Assembly: GCA_963575745.1 (NCBI GenBank)
Contig: CAUYUJ010009842.1
Span: 1-31,796, forward strand
Origin: Prorocentrum cordatum
Taxonomy: Eukaryota; Sar; Dinophyceae; Prorocentrales; Prorocentraceae
Direction of reading: 5' to 3'
Length of the DNA stretch: 31,796 nt
Shown piece after piece: positions 15,514-24,738 of the stretch (the stretch's first letter is position 1; the number at the start of each line of letters is the position of its first letter). The notes beneath the pieces are model-generated. The model was given only the letters and a program-made list of their open reading frames with translations, was not told where the DNA came from and did no database searches. The position numbers and the translations under genes are program-made.

Positions 15514-17687
15514 ATTTACCCCAAAACGCCTTCCTGCACATGCTGCGGGCCTCACAACGCAGGGCATTTCTGCGGAGGATCAAGCCACGGCGACACGACC
15601 TTGGCTACCTCGCCTCTGTCAGACAGGGCCTTGACCTCTTCGCCAGCACGTGGCTCGCGCGAACTAAAGGAGCAGCCAAATGCACTGCCTGGCAGCTGGC
15701 GCTCCTCCTGAACTACCTGTCGGGCGGGGACCACACCCAACAGCGACGATCCCGATCAAACACGTCGGCAGACCCCAGCCCCTTGTGCCGCTACTGTGAC
15801 GAGGAAGAGGAAACTCAGGAGCACACTGTCCGCGACTGTAAGTGCTGGGCCCGAGAAAGACTCCCTCTCACCACCCTCATCAGTGACGACCAGTGGGCCC
15901 GTCTTCCGCCGCACACAAGACACTGCGGGCTCTTCGACGAAGACCCAGCCCTCCTCGACCTGCAGGCCGACCTCGCGAGGGACCCGCTGCCACAGCCCAT
16001 TCCGCGGCCCTCCCCTGATGGTGATCCTGCGGCTTCAGCCCAGGACACCTACACCACCTACCTTGACTACGACACTGGTTGGACATGGGTCTATGCTGCC
16101 ACGGACGGTGCGTGCACCAACCAAGCCATCCCATTGCTAGCACGAGCGGGTTACGGCGTCTACTACGGCATCGATCACCGCATGAACTACAGTGCACGCG
16201 TTCACGGCCTAACGCAGAACGCCCAGGTTGCGGAGACCCTCGCCATTGTCCACCTTACGGCATGTGCCGAACGGCCCGTGCACGTTTTCGTGGACAACCA
16301 GGCGGTGGTCGATGGGTTCCAAAGCATCATCGACGGACATCCAGCGCCGCAGGGCACGCACGCGGAGCTCTGGGAAAAAATCCACCGATGTGTTATGGCC
16401 AAGCCCAACATGTTTCGCGTCGAAAAAATCGCCAGCCACCTGGGAGACCTGGGCATCGACCTTGGGCTCATCGGGCCCATCGCGGAGGAGTTCAACCGTC
16501 AGGCCGACGCCCTTGCCACAGCGGCGGCACGCACGCACAACCTCCCCGACGACATTGTTGAAGCTGCCAAAACACGACATCGCCAAGCGACCGTGCTTCA
16601 TGGGGTCGCTGTCGCTATCTACGAGCGCAGACACCGTACTCTGCCGCTCCCACACCGCAGGGCTGGGTTTACAGCAGCGGAACTCAGCAAAATGGAACCG
16701 AACCCCCTGCTGTCGGACCAGGCACCACCCGCGGCTGGACCATACATCCCGCAGAACCCGGATGAGCTCTGGGCCGAGGCCCAACGGGCGATGCACGACG
16801 AACAGGAGGACGACCCGTTCGGCTTCGGCGGGGGATTAGACTTCCTGGACGACGGGCCAGCCAGCGCCAACCCTGCCCCGTCGGGCAGCCTCTCGACGCC
16901 CACCTCGACTCCGCCACCGAGAGCGACATCGCACCCACATGATGACGTCGCTCACCGTCAAGACGCCGACGAGGACCTTTATGATCCCCTCGGATTGAGT
17001 GGCAGCATAGACGACGCCCCGCCGACACCCCACGCTGCCGACGATGCCGCTTCATCGAGACGCCACCCGACCACGCGGCCGACCTCCGAGCCCTCGCACG
17101 GCATCATGATTGGTCCCCCCGCGCCACCCACCCCGTCCCCCCACCAGCCCCAGCCCGCGGGGGCGGCTCCAGCCCCCCCGCAGGGCACTGAGCCAGTCAG
17201 GCCGTCGCACCCCGTCCACGCTTTTACTGTTACTGGGTGCGAGGCTGCGGCTCCTCCGTCCTTACGGGGCGTGGCCCTAGCGGCTCCAGCCCTGGGGCCG
17301 CGCGCTGCCCTCCAGTCGCCTCGCAAGGGCGACGGCCGCCAGCGCACGGATCGCCGCACCGCGCTGGTCCACCACCTGGCCAGGCGCACCGATGGCCTCG
17401 TCCCCGCCACGAGGCCCGCGGCCGCAGGCACTGAGCAGCCGCCCCTCACCGACCGCGAAGCCGAGCTGTCCCAGTCTATGGCCGCTCTTCAGCAGAGGTG
17501 TGCTGCTCTCGCCGCCGACCTTGCCGCTGCTCAAGCCCGTCAAGGCCCTCTGCTCCAGCGCCTCCACCGCGCCGGTCGTGCCTTCGCCGAGCTGCTTACA
17601 CCCTCGCCCGATGGTGCTGCGCCGCCACTCACCCTCCATGCTATGCTGTCATCGCTCCGCGGCGCTCCGCCTGGAGCCCCGCGCTAA
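14874..17687 (+). CDS. ORF2 C-terminal part: RT thumb, CCHC knuckle, RNase H
   Basis: Open from 14874 to TAA at 17685-17687. It begins with the reverse transcriptase thumb region and helical connection (about 14930-15720). A CCHC knuckle follows at 15786-15839, spaced C-x2-C-x8-H-x4-C, a standard LINE feature near the end of the RT-containing protein. RNase H lies at about 16068-16520. The remaining 1.1 kb encodes an acidic then Pro/Ala-rich tail with two hairpin copies and a final helical segment (LQQRCAALAADLAAAQ). It has no start of its own and must be reached from the upstream frame. Confidence 0.8.
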   Translation, partial: SGRVGAHRRASRRRYQLTLADRPLRVVDSFKLVGSYINAEAAPAPAALNLTATADARVRRATIRLPRIGKLPSPMLIKARHARSLAASVCTTGTDIQAPSGPAKTAYNHALKAAIRPKGNKWVEFWTLMAVCVPGHALEIDAITQREAFLCLRRQVNRDVTLCGLARDLQHHVQTLFGGGPVGRLVQSLQQLRWTWPTFGIMYDDWGCPISWLNLPQNAFLHMLRASQRRAFLRRIKPRRHDLGYLASVRQGLDLFASTWLARTKGAAKCTAWQLALLLNYLSGGDHTQQRRSRSNTSADPSPLCRYCDEEEETQEHTVRDCKCWARERLPLTTLISDDQWARLPPHTRHCGLFDEDPALLDLQADLARDPLPQPIPRPSPDGDPAASAQDTYTTYLDYDTGWTWVYAATDGACTNQAIPLLARAGYGVYYGIDHRMNYSARVHGLTQNAQVAETLAIVHLTACAERPVHVFVDNQAVVDGFQSIIDGHPAPQGTHAELWEKIHRCVMAKPNMFRVEKIASHLGDLGIDLGLIGPIAEEFNRQADALATAAARTHNLPDDIVEAAKTRHRQATVLHGVAVAIYERRHRTLPLPHRRAGFTAAELSKMEPNPLLSDQAPPAAGPYIPQNPDELWAEAQRAMHDEQEDDPFGFGGGLDFLDDGPASANPAPSGSLSTPTSTPPPRATSHPHDDVAHRQDADEDLYDPLGLSGSIDDAPPTPHAADDAASSRRHPTTRPTSEPSHGIMIGPPAPPTPSPHQPQPAGAAPAPPQGTEPVRPSHPVHAFTVTGCEAAAPPSLRGVALAAPALGPRAALQSPRKGDGRQRTDRRTALVHHLARRTDGLVPATRPAAAGTEQPPLTDREAELSQSMAALQQRCAALAADLAAAQARQGPLLQRLHRAGRAFAELLTPSPDGAAPPLTLHAMLSSLRGAPPGAPR
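16020..16049 (+). repeat. C-bulge hairpin, copy 12
   Basis: Arms GGTGATCCTG (16020-16029) and CAGGACACC (16041-16049) form nine Watson-Crick pairs with one bulged A. Unpaired C at 16030, inner stem GGCT/AGCC, loop TC. It lies exactly between the CCHC region and RNase H. Confidence 0.85.
16068..16520 (+). other. RNase H domain
   Basis: Degrades the RNA strand of the RNA-DNA hybrid during integration. The four acidic residues are present in order: Asp in ATDGAC (16104), Glu in VAETLAIVHL (16233), Asp in FVDNQAV (16293) and Asp in NRQADALA (16506). The auxiliary His in IASHL is at 16437. Domain size of about 150 residues is normal. RNase H is optional in LINEs and points to clades such as I, R1-like or Tad-like lineages. 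Confidence 0.92.
17153..17186 (+). repeat. C-bulge hairpin, copy 13
   Basis: Arms GCCCGCGGGGG (17153-17163) and CCCCCGCAGGGC (17175-17186) form eleven pairs with one bulged A. Unpaired C at 17164, inner stem GGCT/AGCC, loop CC. It is in the C-terminal Pro-rich tail. Confidence 0.85.
17269..17303 (+). repeat. C-bulge hairpin, copy 14
   Basis: Arms GCGTGGCCCTAG (17269-17280) and CTGGGGCCGCGC (17292-17303) pair at all twelve positions, ten Watson-Crick and two G-T. Unpaired C at 17281, inner stem GGCT/AGCC, loop CC. It shares 23 identical bases with copy 7, in a different reading frame. Confidence 0.88.
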
Positions 17688-18053
17688 TCTCCGCCATTCT
17701 GCCTGCCCGTGTGCACGCGTGGCCCCGCGTCCACGGTGTCAGGGCGTGGGGGCGGGGGGTGCCCCGTCCCTGCGCGCCGCGTTGCGGCCGAGCGCCCAAC
17801 TGGCGGTCTGCCAAGCCGCCTAGCCACGTGTCAGCACGTCGCCTTTCTTGTTGGGGCCTTCTTCGTCACGCGGTCTGACACGTGAGATCTTCACTGTCTG
17901 TCCGCCGTCTGTAGCGTCAGTCGCATTGCGCCGGGGGAGGGGGTTTGTTGCCCGCCCTCGTATCTCAAGGCTGCACCGCCGCAAATAGTGTTTGGCGGGT
18001 TGTCGCACCGCAGTGCGCCTCGCGGACGGACCCTGGTCCGCCTACTTGTCCGG
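17688..18053 (+). other. 3' untranslated region of the LINE
   Basis: From the ORF2 stop to the CT tail; positions 17705-18053 match 824-1170. It ends in two small stem-loops, GCAC/GTGC (18005-18008, 18013-18016) and CGGACC/GGTCCG (18027-18032, 18035-18040), both conserved in the upstream copy. In LINEs of the stringent type the reverse transcriptase recognises a 3'-terminal stem-loop; these are the obvious candidates. Confidence 0.75.
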
Positions 18054-18399
<346 letters not shown>

Positions 18400-18418
18400 C
18401 TCTGCTCTCTTCGCTACT

Positions 18419-18560
18419 GGCTTCTGACGGAGTCTGGGTTAGGTGAGCCTGAGTGTGGGTGAGTCTGAGTATGGGTACGTCTGTGTGTGCCTGACTCTGA
18501 AGAAATGAATCTGAGTGTGAGTGAGCTTGTGTATGAGTGAGTCTGGGTGCGAGTCTGAAC
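18419..18560. repeat. Degenerate GAGTCT/GAGTGT hexamer repeat, left block
   Basis: Repeated GAGTCTG, GAGTGTG and related hexamers. The same repeat resumes at 19331-19388 on the far side of the 63/152 bp satellite, so the satellite appears to sit inside it. Confidence 0.75.
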
Positions 18561-19330
18561 CCCAATGGTGCCCCTGGCAGTGTCTGGCGACTAGGAGGCC
18601 CGGGCCGACTCCTCTTTGGGAAGCCAAAATGCTGCCCCTGGCAGCGTTTGGTGACTATGAAGCCCCTGGTGGACCCCCCCTGGGGCTCCCAAATGATGCC
18701 CCTGACACGTTTTGTGACCATGAGGCTCTCAAGAGATACATGTTGGGGACGCCAAACGGCAATTCTAGCTGAGGCGTCCCACCAAAATCGGCGCGAACGG
18801 GCTCGTGAGATCAGCCAGGGTGGCTCCCCCTTGGGGCTCCCAAATGATGCCCCTGGCAGCGTTTTGCGACCATGAGGCTCTCAAGAGAGACATGTTGGGG
18901 AGGCCAAACGGCAATTTTAGCTGAGACGTCCCACCAAAATCGGCGCGAACGGGCTCGTGAGATCAGCCAGGGTGGCTCCCCCTTGGGGCTCCCAAATGAT
19001 GCCCCTGGCAGCGTTTTGTGACCATGAGGCTCTCAAGAGAGACATGTTGGGGAGGCCAAGCGGCAATTTTAGCTGAGACGTCCCACCAAAATCGGCGCGA
19101 ACGGGCTCGTGAGATCAGCCAGGGTGGCTCCCCCTTGGGGCTCCCAAATGATGCCCCTGGCAGCGTTTTGCGACCATGAGGCTCTCAAGAGAGACATGTT
19201 GGGGAGGCCAAACGGCAATTTTAGCTGAGACGTCCCACCAAAATCGGCGCGAACGGGCTCGTGAGATCAGCCAGGGTGGCTCCCCCTTGGGGCTCCCAAA
19301 TGATGCCCCTGGCAGCGTTTTGTGATCATG
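18561..19330. repeat. 63/152 bp satellite with nested insertion
   Basis: Three units about 63 bp long begin near 18563, 18626 and 18690. From 18690 the spacing of the CAAATGATGCCCCTG anchor becomes 151-152 (18690, 18841, 18993, 19145, 19297). The longer unit equals the short unit plus about 89 bp, starting near CTCAAGAGA and ending near GAGATCAGCC. Long units differ by only a few bases, so amplification is recent. Open frames across it are not genes. Confidence 0.85.
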
Positions 19331-19388
19331 AGAGAGTGTGAGTGTGAGTGAATGTGACTGTGAGTGAGTCTGAGTGAGAGTGAGTCTC
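19331..19388. repeat. GAGTGT/GAGTCT hexamer repeat, right block
   Basis: Same degenerate hexamers as 18419-18560, resuming after the satellite. Confidence 0.7.
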
Positions 19389-19640
19389 ATCTTATCTTAT
19401 CGAGTCCTATCTTATCTTACCTTTATTACCCTCTATCTTATCTTATCTTGAAATCTCTTATCATGTCTTAGCTTATCTGATATCAACTCATCTTATCGCA
19501 TCATATCTTGTCTTATATTATTACTACATAGACTGTCTTATCTTATATATTATCCTACCTTGTCATATATCTTATCTTACCTTATAATATCTTGTGCTAT
19601 CTTATCTTATCTTGTAGTATCTTATCTTGTCTTGTCTTAT
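19389..19640. repeat. AT-rich CTTAT/TATCT microsatellite
   Basis: Degenerate runs of CTTAT and related pentamers, in sharp contrast to the GC-rich surroundings. No gene seen here or in 19641-19758. Confidence 0.85.
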
Positions 19641-19758
19641 CTGGTGATTATCATTGGGAGGAGGGAGGCGCGAGCGGGAGGAAGAAGGAGGAGGAGGAGT
19701 GGGAGGCGTCAGAGTAATAACAAGAACCCCAATCCTTAGGATATGGGGAATAAGCTGA

Positions 19759-19915
19759 CCTAAGGAACGATAAATAAGGAACGAAACCCCTTTTTTATCC
19801 CAAGGAATAACGCTCAACGAACGATAAAAAAACAAATAACGCATAAGAGACTGTAAATAACGCATGCAAGCCTAAGGAACGACCGAAACCCTTTTGAAAA
19901 GTAAGCGTTCCTTAG
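19759..19915. repeat. Dispersed CCTAAGGAACG motif, direct and inverted
   Basis: CCTAAGGAACG occurs at 19759 and 19871, a shorter AAGGAACG at about 19777, and its reverse complement CGTTCCTTAG at 19906-19915. Two copies are followed by CGAAACCC. It lies where the 3' end of the minus-strand LINE would be expected, so it may be its 3' terminus. Confidence 0.55.
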
Positions 19916-20297
19916 TCAAGCCGCTCACTGTAGAAGCACATATCCCCCGAAGAGGGGAACGCGTAGAGCGGTGATGTTGTGAGCAGAGACGGTGGGGTCA
20001 ATGGGGCGGGCGCGGCGGAGAGGGGCAGCGCGGGCAGGCTCAGGGCGCTGCGGAGCACGACGTGCAATGGCACGTTGATGCTGGAGCTTCGGGGTAGCTG
20101 CAGACAGCTCAAGATGAAACCCGAAGAACCAGTCTTTCATTCTGCGAGCGTGGCCTAGAACGGAATCCTTGTTCCAGCCGACAGCCACCGGCGCGGAATC
20201 TGCTCCAGACCCCCCCGAGACGCCTCCAAATCATCCAAGACGCCATAGAGCACGTGTAATTTCAACGTATACCTAACATTAGCAGCCCGAGAGACCG

Positions 20298-21432
20298 TCA
20301 GGATATCAATGATCTCAGTCCGGACCCAATGGATTTGAGGTGGGTGGCGCCATTGTAAGAGATGGCGTTGCGGGGCCCCGAGGTCAGTCTCATGACCGCT
20401 TCTCGGCATGGGTGGACCAGGCTACTGTCGGGCGGGCGCAGCTGCAAGCGGGGCGGGGGCTTGGGTGCGCGCGTGACCAGAGAGGCGGCGGCACTTTGCG
20501 CGACGCCTGGGCCGAGTGGGCGACTCTGGTGGCCGCGATCCAGAAAGCCGGGGGCAGTCACCTCGGAAGCCGCTGCAGGGCCGATGGGGAAACGTAGATG
20601 CGCGGCCCAGGAGACAACCTGAATCCTGTCGAAGGGGTTGCCATAACTTGCAAGCGCAGCCAACGGGCGAGCACATTCAGTGCCGCGACAAATCACGACC
20701 TGGCACTTCTTGAAGTTAAGCTTCAGATTGGCGATGTGCTGAAACATCATGCCTGAAGAGAGGGGCGGAGCCAAATCCACGAGCGCGTTCATCATCCCAA
20801 AGAGGAAGTCATCAGCATGCGCCAAGGTCATGCTGATGCTGGCGGCGCATCGGCTCCGAAGCAATTTTAGCAGCGGTTCCGCCGCCAATGCGAGCGGGCG
20901 CAAAGAGGCTGGGCATCCCTGCTCGACCCCAGACTCGATCGGGATGGCGTGGGATCGCTGACCAGCGACGGTGGCGATGGCGATATTCGACGTGTACATT
21001 TTGGCGAAAGAATCGAACGATGGTCATTGGGATCCTCGTCTCCTCAGGACAAAGAGAAGCCAGGCTTGCGAGAGGCTCGGAAAGGCCGATGCAAAGTTAG
21101 TCAGGAAGAGCGCAGCGTGCTGGTCCTCACGCAGATGACGACACAGCCCCCAAGCCTCCGCCCGGACCACGTTCTCAATCAGATCCCTCCCGCCAACGCA
21201 CTTCTGCTCCTCCCCAGCGAGCCCCTTAGTTGCAGAGAGAACAGAACTGACAATGGCAGCAGCCAGGGTCATGATATCGGCGTTGCTTATGCTGAGCGGC
21301 CTGGTGCACGTAACTTAGCGGGCGAGCGCCTGCCCTGGGCGATCGGCAGGATCTGTGTCTTTAGGGGGGGGGGCGAGGAGGAAGAGACGCATGCCCCCCG
21401 GGGGCGAGTAGACGTCATCAGAGAAGAGGGAT

Positions 21433-21488
<56 letters not shown>

Positions 21489-21600
21489 AGAGAGAGACAG
21501 AGAGAGAGAGGTAGCAGGATAGCAGCAAGCGCAAGGCCTCAGGACTTTTCCAGACCGCGTGGGGGACGCCGTCGGGGCCGGGCATGCTGCAGGGCTTCCT
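20298..21600 (-). pseudogene. Reverse transcriptase remnant (minus strand)
   Basis: The RT begins with PGPDGVPHAVW (about 21551-21590). Motif A survives as FLTNFASAFPSL, with Asn (codon at 21098-21096) where the catalytic Asp should be. Motif B is GVEQGCPAS (around 20918) and motif C is AHADDF (around 20813), then LNFKKCQVV and RFPIGPAA. The motifs lie in at least three frames and a CT/GA microsatellite splits the fingers. The missing motif A Asp alone would abolish activity. The AFPSL and ADD style is what I associate with dinoflagellate LINEs. Confidence 0.85.
21431..21513. repeat. GA microsatellite inside the dead RT
   Basis: Nearly pure GA for about 80 bases (CT on the coding strand), placed between the DGVPHAVW start and motif A of the minus-strand RT. 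It adds a Ser/Leu run to the reading frame and must be an expansion or insertion after the domain formed. Confidence 0.9.
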
Positions 21601-21717
21601 CTTGAGCGTGTCGTGCCAGGACGCGTGGTCAATATGTCAAGAGAGGCCCAACGGGTTTTGAACTTGTTTAATGTGGGGCCGAATTTCTTCCCACGTATCA
21701 GGGTCAACCGAGGGGGG

Positions 21718-22260
21718 CTAAAATGCAGCTTCCCAGTGGGGGCCGAAGGCAACCGCAGATTCACCCAATGACGAAGAGGGGGCCCCATTCTCATCAGTGC
21801 TTGGGCCCAAGACAGAGCGTCGCCTAATCTTGCGCCAGAGGAGGGAACGTCGCCCATGTCTGGCAGCCATGGCCTGCGAGGTATTTGGGTCAAAGTTGGC
21901 TCGTAATATGTCTGGCCCCTCCTCCGCCAGTTCCTTGCGACAGAGACAGCGCGCGTGTTCGGGGAGGCCGTGCAAATGGCGGCAGCGAAGGTCACTGTCA
22001 ACGTGCGCCTTCCACTGTAGGCAACAGGCCGCGGCGGAGCGAAGGCGGCGCTGGTCGCCCGAGGCCGTGGCGCGCAACGCTGCGAGAGCCCTGAAGTGCT
22101 TCCCCCGTGTGCCGCGAGCCAGACGGCGACGCGCGAGCGAGCGGGCTTTGCGACCGGCTTCGAAGAAACAAACAATCCATGGCCAAGGCGAGACGTCTCC
22201 ATGTGCCCCACTATTGCGGAATCTCTCCGAGGAGCTCCTCCCAGGCCTCTCCAAACTCAA
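21718..22260 (-). pseudogene. Connector between endonuclease and RT (minus-strand LINE)
   Basis: An open stretch rich in Arg/Ala/Leu with helical character, in the place where LINE proteins carry a helical connector. No catalytic motif. Its only support is position and a natural-looking composition. Confidence 0.4.
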
Positions 22261-22499
22261 GCAGCGCTGCGCTCCATTGGAGGATGAGAGGTTGGTCGGG
22301 GTCGGGTCGAAAACGCTCCAAGACAGCTCGCGGGGGCGTGGCCACTCGGAAGATTATGGCGAAGAGCGCGAATGGTAGAAATCGGAATCGCGAGGTCGCG
22401 AAGGAAAGGAGGCAGGAGGCAAGGGGGGGAAAATGCGGTCGAGCCGAGCCGTCTGGGCAATCGCTGTGACTCCTTTTCCCTGCCGGGTGTCTTGGCCCT

Positions 22500-23050
22500 G
22501 GTAAAGATCGGGGAAGATTGGAGCGAGCCGAAAGAATAGGCGCGAATGGCGATCATCCCCAGACGTCCACCCACTCCCATCGCCAGCCTTTGTCCCGTCC
22601 CCTTCCAGTGCAAAAATTCAATCACCGAGAACCAGAACGTGGGCCTGGGGGCCTTCAGCGCCAGGCGGGTGGCGCAGCGCGTCGCGTTGCAAACAGTGGA
22701 GCACTCCAGAGAAGAGGGAGAACAGGTCAGATATGTGTTCGGCAAGTGGAGGCTATGGATGACGAGATTCCCATAGCTACCCTGGCACTCACTCTTCAAG
22801 ACCCTTCCCGCGATCAACGGAGCGTGGACAAAGGAGGCGAAGGGGCGCGCCAATTCGGCAGAGAAGGCTGTAGGTGCACCGCCCTCAGCGGGTGTGTCCT
22901 CGAAAAAAGATGCGGCGCATCGGTGGCGACCGAGCTCTCGTTCAAGCTCGCCAATATCCCCCCCGTGTCCGTGCGTTTCTTTTGCTGCGGTGATGTGATG
23001 CTCACTGCAAAGCTGTAAGATCTGTCGATATCGAGCCGACGCCTTCCAGG
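22500..23050 (-). pseudogene. APE-type endonuclease remnant (minus strand)
   Basis: Reads ILQLCSEHHITAAKETHGHG, with the conserved Glu of the KETHG motif at codon 22979-22977, then SYGNLVIHSLHLP, the strand before the catalytic Asp. In another frame VLVLGD is followed directly by a TGA (22618-22620) and ATT where Phe-Asn would be expected, so the frame and a catalytic Asn are lost. Upstream sequence to 23462 is open but Ser-rich and unrecognised. Confidence 0.7.
22643..22666 (+). repeat. Possible divergent hairpin resembling the C-bulge family
   Basis: GCCTGG (22643-22648) and CCAGGC (22661-22666) enclose GCCTTCAGCG. The loop context matches the family core, but the inner stem has a bulge and the single-C rule is not met. 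Listed as a weak relative only. Confidence 0.3.
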
Positions 23051-23822
23051 ACGAAGAGCCGGTAGAAGTGGGCGACGCCTCGGTGTTCCAGGTGCACGTG
23101 GATATCGAGACAGGTGGCAGTAACAGAGCATTAGAGGCGAGGTCGGGCGGGGGAGAGACTGGCACCTGGCCGCAGGTGCAATCGGCCTCAGCGAGAAAAC
23201 GGACGGCGGATGCGCGCCGGTGCTCCTGCGTGCGCTGTTTCGATGAATGGAGCGATCCCGAGCTCAGCGAAGACGTCGCGGTCGACTTCGCGCAAGATGT
23301 CGCCGTCGCTCGAAATATTAGTCTTCGCGGCGGTGAGTGGGTCGCGGGCTGCACGCGCGATGCGCGCCGAGCCCCCCGACCCAGAGCTCCCGATTTCGAG
23401 ACCCTTGGGTGCGAGAGCCTGTGGGAGTTTGGCGCGCATGCGACCGAGAGAGAGGAATGCATGCCTGGTATTCAAGCCGAGATCGCGACGCAATCGGAGC
23501 GAGAGGGGGGGCCCGGGATGGAGAGGATCTGGGGTGGTCCAATAACCACCGGCACGGGAAACGTTATCGAAGAAAGAGCTCGCTGCGTTGGGATTCTCAA
23601 AGAACGCGCCACTTTCTCTGAGAGGTCGGATGCTCTCACCGCGATGCTCGCCTGGGCCTGTAATGGGGCAAGTGCCGACTTGCATGCAACACCGATGTTT
23701 TGGATATCTGCTCGCAGGAAGGGGCGGGGGAAGCCATGTTGCTGCCTCTCCGAGGAATACTCACCAGCAGAGCGCTTGGGGGGTGAGCGTGGCGAGGAAG
23801 CGGGCGTCGGGTGGGGGTGGTA

Positions 23823-24224
23823 CTAACAGAACTTGGCCTCATGGATGCGCTGCGCCTTCTGCAGCTCGTCGAGCTGGGACTCGAACTCCTTGCATTTCGC
23901 CTCGAGGATCGGGTGGTCAATGGCCATGCTCTGAGGGGAGTCAGCCGTAGAGGGTCGCATCTGCTCGATCCTATCGTCCTGAGACTTGAGGGCGAACGTG
24001 AGCTGATTCTGCAATTCATCATGTTTGCGCCGAACATTTTGGCCGAGGGCAGCAACCTGAGCAGAAAGTTGGGAGGAACGAGTCAGACTACCTTGCGCAA
24101 GTGAGCGGGGGTCGAGCATGTCCTGCGAGTTCTGCATCATCATCTGGTGCATGGGAGCGAAAGAACAAGTGAATCCCTCTAGCTGTCGAGCGATTGGGGG
24201 GTCATCTCGCGACTGTCCTGCCAA
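23823..24224 (-). pseudogene. Coiled-coil ORF1-like segment (minus-strand LINE)
   Basis: A 133-codon open stretch with heptad-like spacing (SAQVAALGQNVRRKHDELQNQ and CKEFESQLDELQKAQRIHE), strongly alpha-helical. Such coiled coils form the oligomerisation stalk of LINE ORF1 proteins. It lies just upstream of the endonuclease remnant on the same strand. The surrounding frames are disrupted. Confidence 0.5.
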
Positions 24225-24359
24225 GGCTGCGGCTGGCCGATCGGCGAATGCCTTGCCCCGACGAGGGAGAGGTAGAGCGAGCAGGTGTCCGACGTTCAGA
24301 ACGACGAAGCTGTCGATCCGCAGGGCACGACTTCCCCATCGCAGCGACTGGGGAACCTA

Positions 24360-24738
24360 CTTTCCAAACTGGTAACGTGGGCGGAAGTATGACTCCGACA
24401 AGAGGTCACTGAAGGGAGATACAGTCAGACGCCTAGGAGCGGGCTGCGTCTGCTGGAATCCCAAAAGGTCAGACACCACCTCGAGACATGTATTACTTGA
24501 GCCCAAGTGGTTACGGATGAAGATGCCTCCCCTTTTGTGCTGTGCGTGCTGTGTGATGTGAGCAATGCGGTGCAAGCGCTGTCGTGCAGTCGATGCGTAG
24601 TGTAAGCAATGAGGTAAACAACCAGGCTACGGGATGCAAGCGTCCAGGTGAAAGTTCAGATAAGTGATGTAGTGTGCGTAAGCCATGTGGCGTAATTCGT
24701 GGTGTGCAATTATACAACCTGTTGCGTAACAGGCCCAG
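24360..24738. other. No gene recognised
   Basis: Mixed sequence beyond the 5' side of the minus-strand LINE. Short open frames on both strands lack recognisable domains. It may include the degenerate 5' end of that LINE. Confidence 0.4.

Larger units (their letters stand above)
19920..24360 (-). mobile_element. Decayed LINE of a different family, minus strand
   Basis: Reading leftwards from about 24.3 kb: a coiled-coil ORF1-like segment, an endonuclease, a connector, a reverse transcriptase and a C-terminal remnant, in LINE order but scattered over frames with stops and a microsatellite inside the RT. At about 4.4 kb its size is ordinary, unlike the plus-strand element. The outer limits are approximate. 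Sequence similarity to the plus-strand LINE is low even at the motifs, so it is a separate lineage. Confidence 0.8.

Noticed and set aside
824-18053. Long terminal repeats of an LTR retrotransposon
   Set aside because: The enclosed element has APE endonuclease and LINE-type RT with no integrase or protease, and the repeats lack TG...CA ends and a primer-binding site that I can see.
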